From positions 1-5,727 of the forward strand of contig JAKSAU010000801.1 in NCBI GenBank assembly GCA_022361535.1: a DNA stretch of 5,727 bases. The letters run 5' to 3'. The position numbers and the translations under genes are program-made. Under the pieces are notes generated by a model. The model saw only the letters and a list, made by a program, of their open reading frames with translations. It did no database searches and was not told where the DNA came from. Source of the stretch: Desulfobacterales bacterium. Its GTDB lineage: Bacteria; Desulfobacterota; Desulfobacteria; Desulfobacterales; Desulfobacteraceae. This document shows, one piece after another, positions 1 to 5,384 of the stretch; positions within the stretch are counted from its first letter, which is position 1, and every line of letters begins with the position of its first letter.

Positions 1-464
1 CCCGCGTTTGAAGGGCTTGAAGGGATCACCACCTTCACACCTGCGGTATGGGCATAGTAGGCCTCTTTGCTTTCGGAATGATGTTCCAGCGCCCTGACCC
101 CGCCGCCGTAAGGCATACGGACCACCAGGGGAACGGTATACTGCCCCCGGGAGCGATTGCGCATCCGGGAGGCGTTGCCCTCCAACTGATGCATCATCTC
201 ATAGGAAAATCCGGAAAACTGCATTTCAATCACTGGTTTCAATCCGGCCATAGCCATACCGACGGCTGTACCTAAAATTCCGGCTTCGGCAATTGGGGAA
301 TCAATTACACGTTCCCGACCGTATTTATCATACAGTCCGTCCGTCACTCTGAATACTCCGCCGTTTATCCCGACATCTTCTCCCATCACCAGGACATGAT
401 TATCCTCGGCCATGGCATCATGCAGGGCTGCATTCAGGGCCTGTACCATATTTATTTTAGCCAT
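1..464 (-). CDS. pdhB: 2-oxoacid (pyruvate-type) dehydrogenase E1 component, beta subunit; partial, N-terminal half
   Basis: This is the beta subunit of the thiamine-diphosphate-dependent E1 of a pyruvate-dehydrogenase-type complex. With E1 alpha it decarboxylates the 2-oxoacid and passes the acyl group to the E2 lipoyl domain. I translated it by hand from the ATG at 464-462; 154 complete codons fit before the left edge, about half of the usual ~325 residues. Family landmarks are MGEDVG (27-32), GGVFRVTDGL (35-44), the DSPIAE segment (55-60) whose Glu60 matches the ThDP-activating glutamate, MQFSGF (81-86), and PYGGGVRALEHHSES (118-132), which holds the expected active-site histidine. The start has a strong AAGGAGG site inside the end of the alpha gene, and the two genes overlap by 8 bases (ATGGCTAA), which suggests translational coupling. 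Acetoin or branched-chain E1 beta are alternatives; the missing half and the E2 gene would help decide. Confidence 0.9.
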   Translation of the reverse strand, partial: MAKINMVQALNAALHDAMAEDNHVLVMGEDVGINGGVFRVTDGLYDKYGRERVIDSPIAEAGILGTAVGMAMAGLKPVIEMQFSGFSYEMMHQLEGNASRMRNRSRGQYTVPLVVRMPYGGGVRALEHHSESKEAYYAHTAGVKVVIPSSPSNA

Positions 465-1548
465 GGTCTGCCTCCTTTTCCAAATCCGCCAAGAACCGTT
501 TTCGCTGGTCTTCGATCAACTGAGACGGGGTACCGAACACATGGTCAAAAGGTGCATCCGGTTTTACCTCTCTGGGTTTTTCAAATTCAGTGACTGTCTT
601 ATCAATTTCATTCTTGATCCGGCTTTCCAGGTCGGCTTGCCTTTGGTCATCCCAAACCCCTTTTCCTTCAAGATAAATCCTGAAGCGAACCAGGGGATCT
701 TTTTTCTCCCATTCTTCAACCACATCATCGGATCGGTACCGGGTGGGGTCGTCTGCTGTTGTATGCATACCCATGCGGAAAGTCACCGCTTCAATCAGGC
801 TGGGGCCTTCTCCTGCCCTGGCTCGCTCCACAGCTTCTTTTGTTGCCTGATATACAGCCAGCACATCATTGCCGTCCACCTGGATGCCGTGAATGCCATA
901 CGCAACGGCTTTTTGAGCAATGGTAGCGGATCTTGTCTGGATCTCTCTTGGGGTTGAGATGGCAAATTGATTATTCTGGCATAAAAAAACCACCGGTGCA
1001 TTGAGAACGCCTGCAAAATTCAATGCCTCGTGGAAATCGCCCTCTGAAGTAGCCCCGTCACCGAACATAACCAGGGCCACGGTATCTTTTTCGCCTTTCA
1101 ACCTTGACCCGTATGCAAGCCCCACAGCATGGGGCAATTGAGATCCCAAAACAATGGACACCGGCAGTGTACGGTCATTGGATGGATTTACATTTCCTTC
1201 TTCATATCCATTATAAAGAAGCAGGGCATTCATGATTGATTCGCCGCGCATAAGCCGGGCGCCAATTTCCCTGTAGGAGCCGACAAACCAATCTGTCTCC
1301 CGTATTGTTAAAATAGGCGGACAAAATGCAGCTTCCTGGCCCGTACACACAGGAAGCGTCCCCAGCCGTCCCTGGCGCTGGAGATTGAGAAGCCGCTTGT
1401 CCATCAATCTGGAAAGGGTCATGGCTTCATACAAGTCTGTCAGTTCCTTGTCCGAAAGTCCCGGGTCCAGATCAGGATCTGCTTCACCCTTTTCGTTCAG
1501 GATACTGAGCCTACTGATTTGAAATGTCTCGATGATATCCAAAGGCAT
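457..1548 (-). CDS. pdhA: 2-oxoacid (pyruvate-type) dehydrogenase E1 component, alpha subunit
   Basis: This is the alpha subunit of the heterotetrameric E1, which binds thiamine diphosphate and Mg2+ and catalyses oxidative decarboxylation of pyruvate or a related 2-oxoacid in the cytoplasm. It has 363 residues, close to the ~368 of Gram-positive PdhA. The ThDP motif is clear: GDG at 163-165, followed by ATSEGDFHEALNFAG and ending in QNN at 191-193. FAISTP (195-200) and HTTADDPTRYR (262-272, the phosphorylation-loop region with its histidine) are also present. RQGRLGTLPVCTGQEAA (58-74) resembles the Bacillus PdhA N-terminal region, and KKDPLVRFRIYLEGKG (282-297) matches the family C-terminal part. 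An ATG start with AAAGGAGGTC seven bases upstream is convincing. It is the first gene of the unit and overlaps the beta gene by 8 bases. The pyruvate assignment rests on resemblance to Bacillus PdhA; branched-chain or acetoin specificity cannot be excluded. Confidence 0.93.
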   Translation of the reverse strand: MPLDIIETFQISRLSILNEKGEADPDLDPGLSDKELTDLYEAMTLSRLMDKRLLNLQRQGRLGTLPVCTGQEAAFCPPILTIRETDWFVGSYREIGARLMRGESIMNALLLYNGYEEGNVNPSNDRTLPVSIVLGSQLPHAVGLAYGSRLKGEKDTVALVMFGDGATSEGDFHEALNFAGVLNAPVVFLCQNNQFAISTPREIQTRSATIAQKAVAYGIHGIQVDGNDVLAVYQATKEAVERARAGEGPSLIEAVTFRMGMHTTADDPTRYRSDDVVEEWEKKDPLVRFRIYLEGKGVWDDQRQADLESRIKNEIDKTVTEFEKPREVKPDAPFDHVFGTPSQLIEDQRKRFLADLEKEADHG

Positions 1549-1631
1549 GACTGACCTCCTTTGTGTTTGTTTTCAGGATAATGGTAACCACAAAGAATAG
1601 TTTGTAAAGAAAAATATTACTAGCTAAGCCT

Positions 1632-1660
1632 AATATAAAAAACAACTATATACGCGGCAA
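1632..1660 (-). promoter_or_regulatory. Candidate sigma-70 promoter for the E1 alpha/beta genes
   Basis: On the minus strand a TTGCCG -35 box (1655-1660) and a TATATT -10 box (1632-1637) are separated by exactly 17 bases. The predicted start point, near 1625, gives a leader of roughly 75 bases before the alpha start codon. The surroundings are strongly A+T-rich, unlike the flanking genes. No convincing terminator separates this site from the PilZ-LuxR gene upstream, so read-through from that gene is also possible. Confidence 0.5.
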
Positions 1661-1715
1661 TTAAGGGACTCAAAAGGCCTTACAAGTTAAGCTAACTCTT
1701 TACGAATTTTTCGTT

Positions 1716-2213
1716 CTACAAATGTTTTGCAGCCCATAAGGCTGCCTGGAGACGCTGTTTTACATTAATTTTGCTAAAAATATTCTGTAAATGGGTTTTA
1801 ACGGTATGAGGACTGATGAACAAGTGATCAGCAATCTTTTGATTTGACAGCCCATTAGAAATCAGTTTGAGTATCTCTTTTTCCCGCCGGGTCAAGTCGT
1901 CAATTTCCTTTTGGGAGGTATCATTAAAAGATAGGGCTGTATTCTGGCCAGACACCCTGACGACTTTTCCTTTCAAAGCAACTTTGGCTTTATCCCCTTT
2001 CAAATCACGCAATGCGTCAAGAGGGATATCAATATCAATTTCCAATGTCGTACCCACAGCAAGTTGCAGGTCAGTGGTAACCAGGGCACCGGTAGAAGAA
2101 ATATTCCTGGTGACCGCAGATTCCGGAACAGTATCCACGGGATCGCCGATACGAAGATTCACTGGTAATTCAAGATCAAACCGTTCGCTTGACCTGTTAT
2201 TTGTTACGGGCAT
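1716..2213 (-). CDS. PilZ-LuxR fusion: probable c-di-GMP-responsive transcription regulator
   Basis: A 165-residue, two-domain soluble protein with no membrane segment or signal peptide. Residues ~6-103 form a PilZ domain, the family that binds cyclic di-GMP. The RxxxR motif is visible as RSSER (7-11), the (D/N)xSxxG motif as NISSTG (37-42), and the later strands TLEIDIDIPL (56-65), VALKGKVVRV (78-87) and ALSFND (93-98) fit the PilZ barrel. Residues ~105-163 form a LuxR/GerE-type helix-turn-helix: LTRREKEILKLISNGLSNQ, then IADHLFISPHTVKTHLQNIF with the recognition helix at about 135-148. There is no phosphoreceiver domain, so c-di-GMP could act directly as the signal. That is inference; both motif sets are seen. 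The ATG start has TAAGGA seven to eight bases upstream. The gene lies between a chemoreceptor and the E1 operon, all in one orientation, so it may control either, or motility or attachment genes elsewhere. Confidence 0.88.
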   Translation of the reverse strand: MPVTNNRSSERFDLELPVNLRIGDPVDTVPESAVTRNISSTGALVTTDLQLAVGTTLEIDIDIPLDALRDLKGDKAKVALKGKVVRVSGQNTALSFNDTSQKEIDDLTRREKEILKLISNGLSNQKIADHLFISPHTVKTHLQNIFSKINVKQRLQAALWAAKHL

Positions 2214-2246
2214 GGAAGTATCCTTACGCTGATTAACAATTCTTAA

Positions 2247-2275
2247 TTTTTACAGCAGGGGGAAGGTTCTGTCAA
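2247..2275 (-). promoter_or_regulatory. Candidate sigma-70 promoter for the PilZ-LuxR gene
   Basis: A perfect TTGACA -35 box (2270-2275, minus strand) is followed after 17 bases by TAAAAA (2247-2252), which matches the -10 consensus at four of six positions. The predicted start near 2240 leaves a short leader of about 27 bases. The site lies just downstream of the chemoreceptor gene, so PilZ-LuxR probably has its own promoter. Confidence 0.5.
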
Positions 2276-2346
2276 TGACAAGCCCATTACTTATGATGCC
2301 CCCAAATCAGTTGTTAGAAGTTCGAGGTCTACTAATGCTACTTTGA

Positions 2347-3189
2347 TCAAAGGCGTTTAAGTTCATCTAAGGCAGTTTTAAGGGAAGCGACCATTTCAAC
2401 GGTTTGATCCATCATTTCATGCTGTTCTTCTGATATTTGCGAAAATGACTTGAGCGTTTGACTCAAGGTCAGCATGGATGCATTAATATCATCCAGGTTT
2501 GCTTCGATTGTAGATGCCGCCTCCTTAGTTCCTTTAGACATCTGTCGCATTTCACCTGCAACCACTGCAAATGCCCTGCCCTTTTCCCCAGCCCGGGAGG
2601 CTTCAATGGTACCGTTGATACTCAGGATATTGCTTCGTGACGAAATATCCTGGATGGTTTTTAGAATCTCGTCCGTTACATTTAAATTTTCTACAGCCTG
2701 TTTAGCAGCTCCTTCTATATTTTTAAACAGGGATGCTGACTCGGCAGACACAGACTTATTTTTCGTCATCATCTGATCAACCCCTGAGAATACTTTTTCA
2801 GACGTCTTTTCAATCTGTTCTTTTTGGGCCAGTTCATTAAGCCATGACGTCATGACGACCGATGAAATCCTTGCCAGGGGCTTCACCTCTTTTAACGGCC
2901 CTGCAATACCAAAGGTTCCGAACCGGTTTTCATCTTTTTTCACAACACAGTTATACCCTTCTTTCACCTTTGGATTATCCAGAGCTTCTTGAGCCGTGAC
3001 AAAGACCTCATCCACCTCACCGGACATTATCTTTTGAGCACCGGCATGCGTTATCCCGATGCGGCTTTTATCTGTTGAACATGTGATCACCCCGTTTTCA
3101 TCGCAGACGATCACAGAGTTACCGGTTTCATTATGAATTAGGGCCACAAATTCTTCAGCCATTTTCCAAAACATTTCAGAGATAGCCAT
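2347..3189 (-). CDS. Soluble chemoreceptor: sugar-diacid-recognition-like sensor domain plus short methyl-accepting signalling domain
   Basis: A 280-residue protein without a transmembrane segment, so a cytoplasmic chemoreceptor-like signal transducer. Residues ~1-120 resemble the putative sugar diacid recognition domain known from CdaR-type regulators: GNSVIVCDENGVITCSTD (23-40), RIGITHAGAQ (43-52), and FGTFGIAGPLKEVKPLARI (90-108) followed by a helix. Residues ~121-280 form the antiparallel coiled coil of a methyl-accepting chemotaxis protein. Its tip is at 181-211 (DISSRSNILSINGTIEASRA, then GEKGRAFAVVAGEMR), matching the NLLALNAAIEAARAGE..GRGFAVVA..E consensus with several substitutions. 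The coil is unusually short, about 23 heptads in total. The likely ligand is a small organic acid, inferred from the sensor family; the output is presumably CheA/CheW, although neither gene is in the window. The ATG start has AAAGGA six bases upstream. A PdhR-like palindrome overlaps its promoter. Confidence 0.85.
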   Translation of the reverse strand: MAISEMFWKMAEEFVALIHNETGNSVIVCDENGVITCSTDKSRIGITHAGAQKIMSGEVDEVFVTAQEALDNPKVKEGYNCVVKKDENRFGTFGIAGPLKEVKPLARISSVVMTSWLNELAQKEQIEKTSEKVFSGVDQMMTKNKSVSAESASLFKNIEGAAKQAVENLNVTDEILKTIQDISSRSNILSINGTIEASRAGEKGRAFAVVAGEMRQMSKGTKEAASTIEANLDDINASMLTLSQTLKSFSQISEEQHEMMDQTVEMVASLKTALDELKRL

Positions 3190-3274
3190 GCCTTGTCCTT
3201 TCCACGTTAAATGGTGCCGTCAGCGAAATTCAGATTCAACATCCCGGAGGATTCTAAGCGTTCAGGTTCGGATA

Positions 3275-3289
3275 ATTGGTATTACCAAT
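3275..3289. promoter_or_regulatory. Perfect palindromic operator of GntR/FadR (PdhR/LldR) type
   Basis: ATTGGTATTACCAAT consists of ATTGGT and ACCAAT arms around a 3-base centre whose outer bases also pair, so 7+1+7 bases are perfectly symmetric. It fits the TGGTNNNACCA core of the FadR subfamily of GntR regulators, whose members include PdhR (pyruvate), LldR (lactate) and GlcC (glycolate). It overlaps the last three bases of the candidate -10 box and the predicted start point of the chemoreceptor gene, the geometry expected of a repressor site. No GntR gene is present in the window. The match is seen in the sequence; the identity of the regulator is inference. Confidence 0.6.
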
Positions 3290-3316
3290 ATACTATGCTC
3301 TATTCCAAATCAACAA
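3287..3316 (-). promoter_or_regulatory. Candidate sigma-70 promoter for the chemoreceptor gene
   Basis: TTGTTG (3311-3316, minus strand) and TATATT (3287-3292) are 18 bases apart. The -10 box is good and the -35 box modest. The predicted start lies near 3280, giving a leader of about 90 bases. The downstream half of the -10 box is shared with the 15-bp palindrome at 3275-3289. Confidence 0.45.
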
Positions 3317-3355
3317 GAAATCTAATTATTTTGAAATAATGACTGAAAATATAAC

Positions 3356-3383
3356 AGGGGAGTGAACGAACATCCACTCCCCT
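3356..3383 (-). terminator. Hairpin terminator after the htpX-ybiI unit
   Basis: A perfect 9-bp stem (AGGGGAGTG / CACTCCCCT) encloses a 10-base loop and begins 26 bases after the stop codon of the YbiI-like gene. On the minus strand the hairpin is followed by TGTTATATTTTC, a moderately U-rich rather than pure U tract. It therefore looks like an intrinsic terminator of medium strength that separates this unit from the chemoreceptor promoter about 40 bases further on. Confidence 0.7.
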
Positions 3384-3409
3384 ATTTGGTGTAAAATATA
3401 GACCGACTT

Positions 3410-3676
3410 TTATTTCAACTGACTGTCCTTGCTTCCTCTGCGGTTAATGCCCGTGGAAATGGACTGCTCTTTTTCCAGATCAACCTGGCAGGCCACGCAG
3501 AACCGGACACCTGGCAACGCTTTTCGCCGTGCTTCAGGAATTGGTTCTTCACACAATTGACAATGTGTCAAACTTTCACCCTTGGGCATCCGGCTTCTGG
3601 CAAGATTTACAGCATCTTCCACACCGGCATCGATTTGTTCTTGTACAGCTCCGTCACGGGCCCATCCTACTGCCAT
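3410..3676 (-). CDS. ybiI: YbiI-like DksA/TraR C4 zinc-finger protein
   Basis: This is an 88-residue member of the DksA/TraR family, the same length as Escherichia coli YbiI. The N-terminus MAVGWARDGAVQEQIDAGVEDA, the PKGESLTHC segment (31-39), IPEARRKALPGVRFC (46-60) and the C-terminus NRRGSKDSQLK (78-88) closely follow YbiI as I recall it. Four cysteines, C39, C42, C60 and C63, form the CxxC-x17-CxxC zinc site. DksA and TraR bind the RNA polymerase secondary channel and alter initiation together with ppGpp. YbiI-type proteins lack the long DksA coiled coil, and I know of no firmly established role for them. The ATG start has AAGGAG about six bases upstream. The gene follows htpX by only 18 bases and ends before a hairpin terminator, so the two are very probably cotranscribed. 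Confidence 0.9.
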   Translation of the reverse strand: MAVGWARDGAVQEQIDAGVEDAVNLARSRMPKGESLTHCQLCEEPIPEARRKALPGVRFCVACQVDLEKEQSISTGINRRGSKDSQLK

Positions 3677-3694
3677 AGTTTCTCCTTTATGTTA

Positions 3695-4654
3695 TCAGGA
3701 CATATTATCCCAAAAGGATCTGCCCTGATCTTCCATGGTCTGGCCTGAGGGTTTTTCTTTGCCCGGACTCTGGTCGCTTCTGCTAAACCCTGCCGTATCA
3801 TTTCCAAAGCTTTTTTGTCCATGGGGGGCAAGCCGTGCCACCCGCTCTTCAATTGGCGGATGGGTCGAAAACAGGCTCATCATCTGCCTGCCGGACAAAG
3901 GGTTGACAATAAACATATGGGCGGTGGATGGATTGGCATCGACCTGGCCGCCCCGGCTGTAGGAGCCCAACTTGGACAAAGCCGAGGCAAGACCACCGGG
4001 GTTGCCTGTAATCCGGGCAGCAGTCGCATCGGCCAAGTACTCCCTGGACCTTGAAACAGCCATCTGTACAATCATGGCGGCAATAGGCGCAATCATGGAA
4101 ACCACAAGAACCCCTATAAACCCTAGCCCGCCTTCGTCATCATCGCTTCCACCAAAAAAGGCGGAAAATCTGGCAATAGAAGCGATCCACATAATAGCCC
4201 CGGCCAGAGTGGCAACAATAGTCGAAATAAGGATATCCCTGTTTTTTATATGCCCCAGTTCATGGGCAATCACCCCTTCCAATTCATCCTGATTCATCAT
4301 GTTCATCAAGCCCTTGGTAACGGCGACAACAGCGTGTTCAGGGTTCCTGCCCGTTGCAAAGGCATTTGGGGCATCTTCGGGTATCAGGTAAACTTGCGGC
4401 ATGGGAAGATTAGCCTGCCTTGCAAGCCTTTCAACAGTATCAAACAGGCCCGGAGCCTGGGAACGGTCCAGGGGCTGCGCTTTATACATTTTTAATACGA
4501 TTTTATGGGAATACCAATAACTGCCGATATTCATGGCCCCGGCAAAAATCAGAGCGATGAACATTCCTGACTGACCGCCCAGGATATACCCTAAGAACAA
4601 AAACAGACTGGTCATCACAATAAGCAGCATGCCGGTTTTAAATTGATTGCCCAT
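3695..4654 (-). CDS. htpX: HtpX, integral membrane zinc metalloprotease (M48B)
   Basis: HtpX is a membrane-embedded zinc protease that degrades misfolded membrane proteins alongside FtsH. The 319-residue product has two N-terminal membrane helices (about 7-26 and 31-47), the zinc motif HELGH at 131-135 (H131, E132, H135), and a third zinc-ligand candidate E205 in SREYLADATAA (203-213). Two more hydrophobic segments lie at about 142-165 and 178-200, and the family signature STHPPIEERVARL is at 263-275. I place the start at the ATG 4654-4652 because GGAGG (4660-4664) sits five bases upstream. An in-frame TTG at 4666 would add four residues but overlaps that ribosome binding site. Beyond the catalytic domain there is a hydrophilic tail of about 42 residues, longer than in the 293-residue E. 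coli HtpX, ending FWDNMS. It heads a two-gene unit with the YbiI-like gene. Confidence 0.94.
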   Translation of the reverse strand: MGNQFKTGMLLIVMTSLFLFLGYILGGQSGMFIALIFAGAMNIGSYWYSHKIVLKMYKAQPLDRSQAPGLFDTVERLARQANLPMPQVYLIPEDAPNAFATGRNPEHAVVAVTKGLMNMMNQDELEGVIAHELGHIKNRDILISTIVATLAGAIMWIASIARFSAFFGGSDDDEGGLGFIGVLVVSMIAPIAAMIVQMAVSRSREYLADATAARITGNPGGLASALSKLGSYSRGGQVDANPSTAHMFIVNPLSGRQMMSLFSTHPPIEERVARLAPHGQKSFGNDTAGFSRSDQSPGKEKPSGQTMEDQGRSFWDNMS

Positions 4655-4659
4655 TTTTA

Positions 4660-4664
4660 CCTCC
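4660..4664 (-). promoter_or_regulatory. Ribosome binding site that fixes the htpX start
   Basis: GGAGG on the minus strand lies five bases before the ATG at 4654-4652. The upstream in-frame TTG (4666-4664) shares a base with this site, so initiation there is unlikely. The protein should begin MGNQFKTG. Confidence 0.75.
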
Positions 4665-4691
4665 AAATCAGTAAATCTTTATATCCTACGT

Positions 4692-4715
4692 TTCGGAGAA
4701 GCGGTTTTCCCCGAA
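4692..4715 (-). promoter_or_regulatory. Hairpin at the predicted 5' end of htpX mRNA
   Basis: TTCGGAGAA and TTCCCCGAA flank the 6-base loop GCGGTT. In minus-strand RNA the arms pair over nine positions with a single G-U wobble. The stem begins only a few bases after the start point predicted from the -10 box at 4725-4730. It could stabilise the mRNA 5' end, respond to temperature, or be read as DNA by a repressor; the sequence does not decide. Confidence 0.5.
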
Positions 4716-4724
4716 TGTGGAAAG

Positions 4725-4752
4725 AATATAAATCCAGAGGGAAAAAAATCAA
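4725..4752 (-). promoter_or_regulatory. Candidate sigma-70 promoter for htpX-ybiI
   Basis: TTGATT (4747-4752, minus strand) and TATATT (4725-4730) are 16 bases apart, with a predicted start near 4718 and a leader of about 64 bases. I saw no heat-shock (sigma-32) style CTTGAA/CCCCAT pair here, so expression from the housekeeping factor is the simpler reading. Confidence 0.45.
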
Positions 4753-4764
4753 CCTGAATATAAA

Positions 4765-4795
4765 CGGATTAATAGTTTCCTTTTTACCGGATTAA
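4765..4795. repeat. Short direct repeat upstream of the htpX promoter
   Basis: CGGATTAA occurs at 4765-4772 and again at 4788-4795, 23 bases apart, about two helical turns. The pair lies directly behind the candidate -35 box at 4747-4752 and just after the lrp stop codon. It may be a tandem activator site, but eight-base matches in A+T-rich sequence can be chance. Confidence 0.3.
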
Positions 4796-4798
4796 ATA

Positions 4799-5260
4799 TT
4801 ATTCGGGTTCTTTTGAAGATGAGAGAACTATGCTGGTCCGGGTTTTTCCAAACGGACTGAACTTTGCCACAACATCTTCCAAATCTGTCACACTTGCAAC
4901 ACGGACTTTTATAATGAAAGCTGCCTGACCACTGATATGATGACACTCTAATACTTGAGCCAAGCAATTCGCTTCCTGCTTCACCCTGTTGTAATGGGCC
5001 ACCTGGGTCTCCAATTCGATAAAGGCTGTCACTGTTTCCCTGCTGTCTTCCTTGCATACACGGGTGTAGTAACCCAATATGATACCAGCCTCCTCCATCT
5101 TCCGGACCCGCTCAGTGACCGCCGGAGTGGACAACCCAACCATACGGCCTATCCGGCTGTAGGGCATTCTGGCATCTGACTCAAGTATTTTTAAAATACC
5201 CTGGCCGATCTCATCCAGTAGTTTATTTTTTTTAGGGTCCATTGGTGGTATTTCCGACAC
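4799..5260 (-). CDS. Lrp/AsnC-family transcription regulator
   Basis: This 153-residue protein has the two-part Lrp/AsnC design. The N-terminal winged helix-turn-helix spans about 14-65: LLDEIGQGILKILESDARMP, then SRIGRMVGLSTPAVTERVRK with the recognition helix at about 44-56 and EEAGIILGYY after it. The C-terminal RAM ligand and oligomerisation domain spans about 76-147: TVTAFIELET (76-85), ECHHISGQAAFIIKVRV (105-121) with the conserved glycine G111, DLEDVVAKF (126-134) and RTSIVLSS (141-148). Such proteins bind DNA as dimers to octamers and commonly sense amino acids; the effector here is unknown. The start is uncertain: GTG at 5260 is the first possible codon after an in-frame stop, while ATG at 5242 would give 147 residues, and neither has a good ribosome binding site. 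The gene is separated from htpX by 144 bases with their own promoter. Autoregulation is plausible from the repeats upstream. Confidence 0.9.
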   Translation of the reverse strand: MSEIPPMDPKKNKLLDEIGQGILKILESDARMPYSRIGRMVGLSTPAVTERVRKMEEAGIILGYYTRVCKEDSRETVTAFIELETQVAHYNRVKQEANCLAQVLECHHISGQAAFIIKVRVASVTDLEDVVAKFSPFGKTRTSIVLSSSKEPE

Positions 5261-5270
5261 TATGTTCTTA

Positions 5271-5384
5271 TCTTATCAAGCTCTATAACATATTCACTCA
5301 TAGGGCACTAAGGTTATTTAACCCCTTGTTTCAACATGATCAGAAAACCAAGGACTATACATGGTGGAAAAATTTCTTATCAAG
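5271..5384. repeat. 10-bp direct repeat at the lrp start and promoter
   Basis: TCTTATCAAG occurs at 5271-5280, just before the GTG start codon, and again at 5375-5384, over the candidate -35 box. The copies are 104 bases apart, about ten helical turns. A 12-bp palindrome, GGTTATTTAACC (5312-5323), lies between them. The arrangement would suit an autoregulatory Lrp octamer, but this is inference. Confidence 0.4.

Noticed and set aside
412..957. A 181-codon open frame on the plus strand
   Set aside because: It lies entirely opposite the E1 alpha/beta genes, has no ribosome binding site, and its product is low-quality Cys/Phe-rich sequence; it is the antisense shadow of a clear gene.
1582..1590. 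TGGTAACCA palindrome in the leader of the E1 genes as a second GntR operator
   Set aside because: The arms are right but the spacer is one base instead of three, so it does not fit the TGGTNNNACCA core; probably chance or another protein's site.
1673..1698. Palindrome AAGGCCTT and the inverted repeat AGTTA-AGC-TAACT as a terminator after PilZ-LuxR
   Set aside because: One has no loop, the other is a weak A+T stem, and neither is followed by a U-run; no terminator is claimed.
1867..2232. A 121-codon plus-strand open frame opposite the PilZ-LuxR gene
   Set aside because: The minus-strand frame has two recognisable domains and a promoter; the plus-strand product is serine-rich, matches nothing and has no start signals.
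2290..2346. tRNA-like or small RNA gene near the TTCGAGG string downstream of the chemoreceptor
   Set aside because: No acceptor or anticodon stems can be drawn around it and no full T-arm is present.
4655..4666. TTG start giving HtpX four extra residues
   Set aside because: The TTG overlaps the GGAGG ribosome binding site that serves the ATG at 4654; initiation there would lack a suitable site.
4749..5057. A 102-codon minus-strand frame overlapping the Lrp-family gene
   Set aside because: It is an alternative frame of the same strand with no domain or start signals, while the Lrp frame matches its family from end to end.
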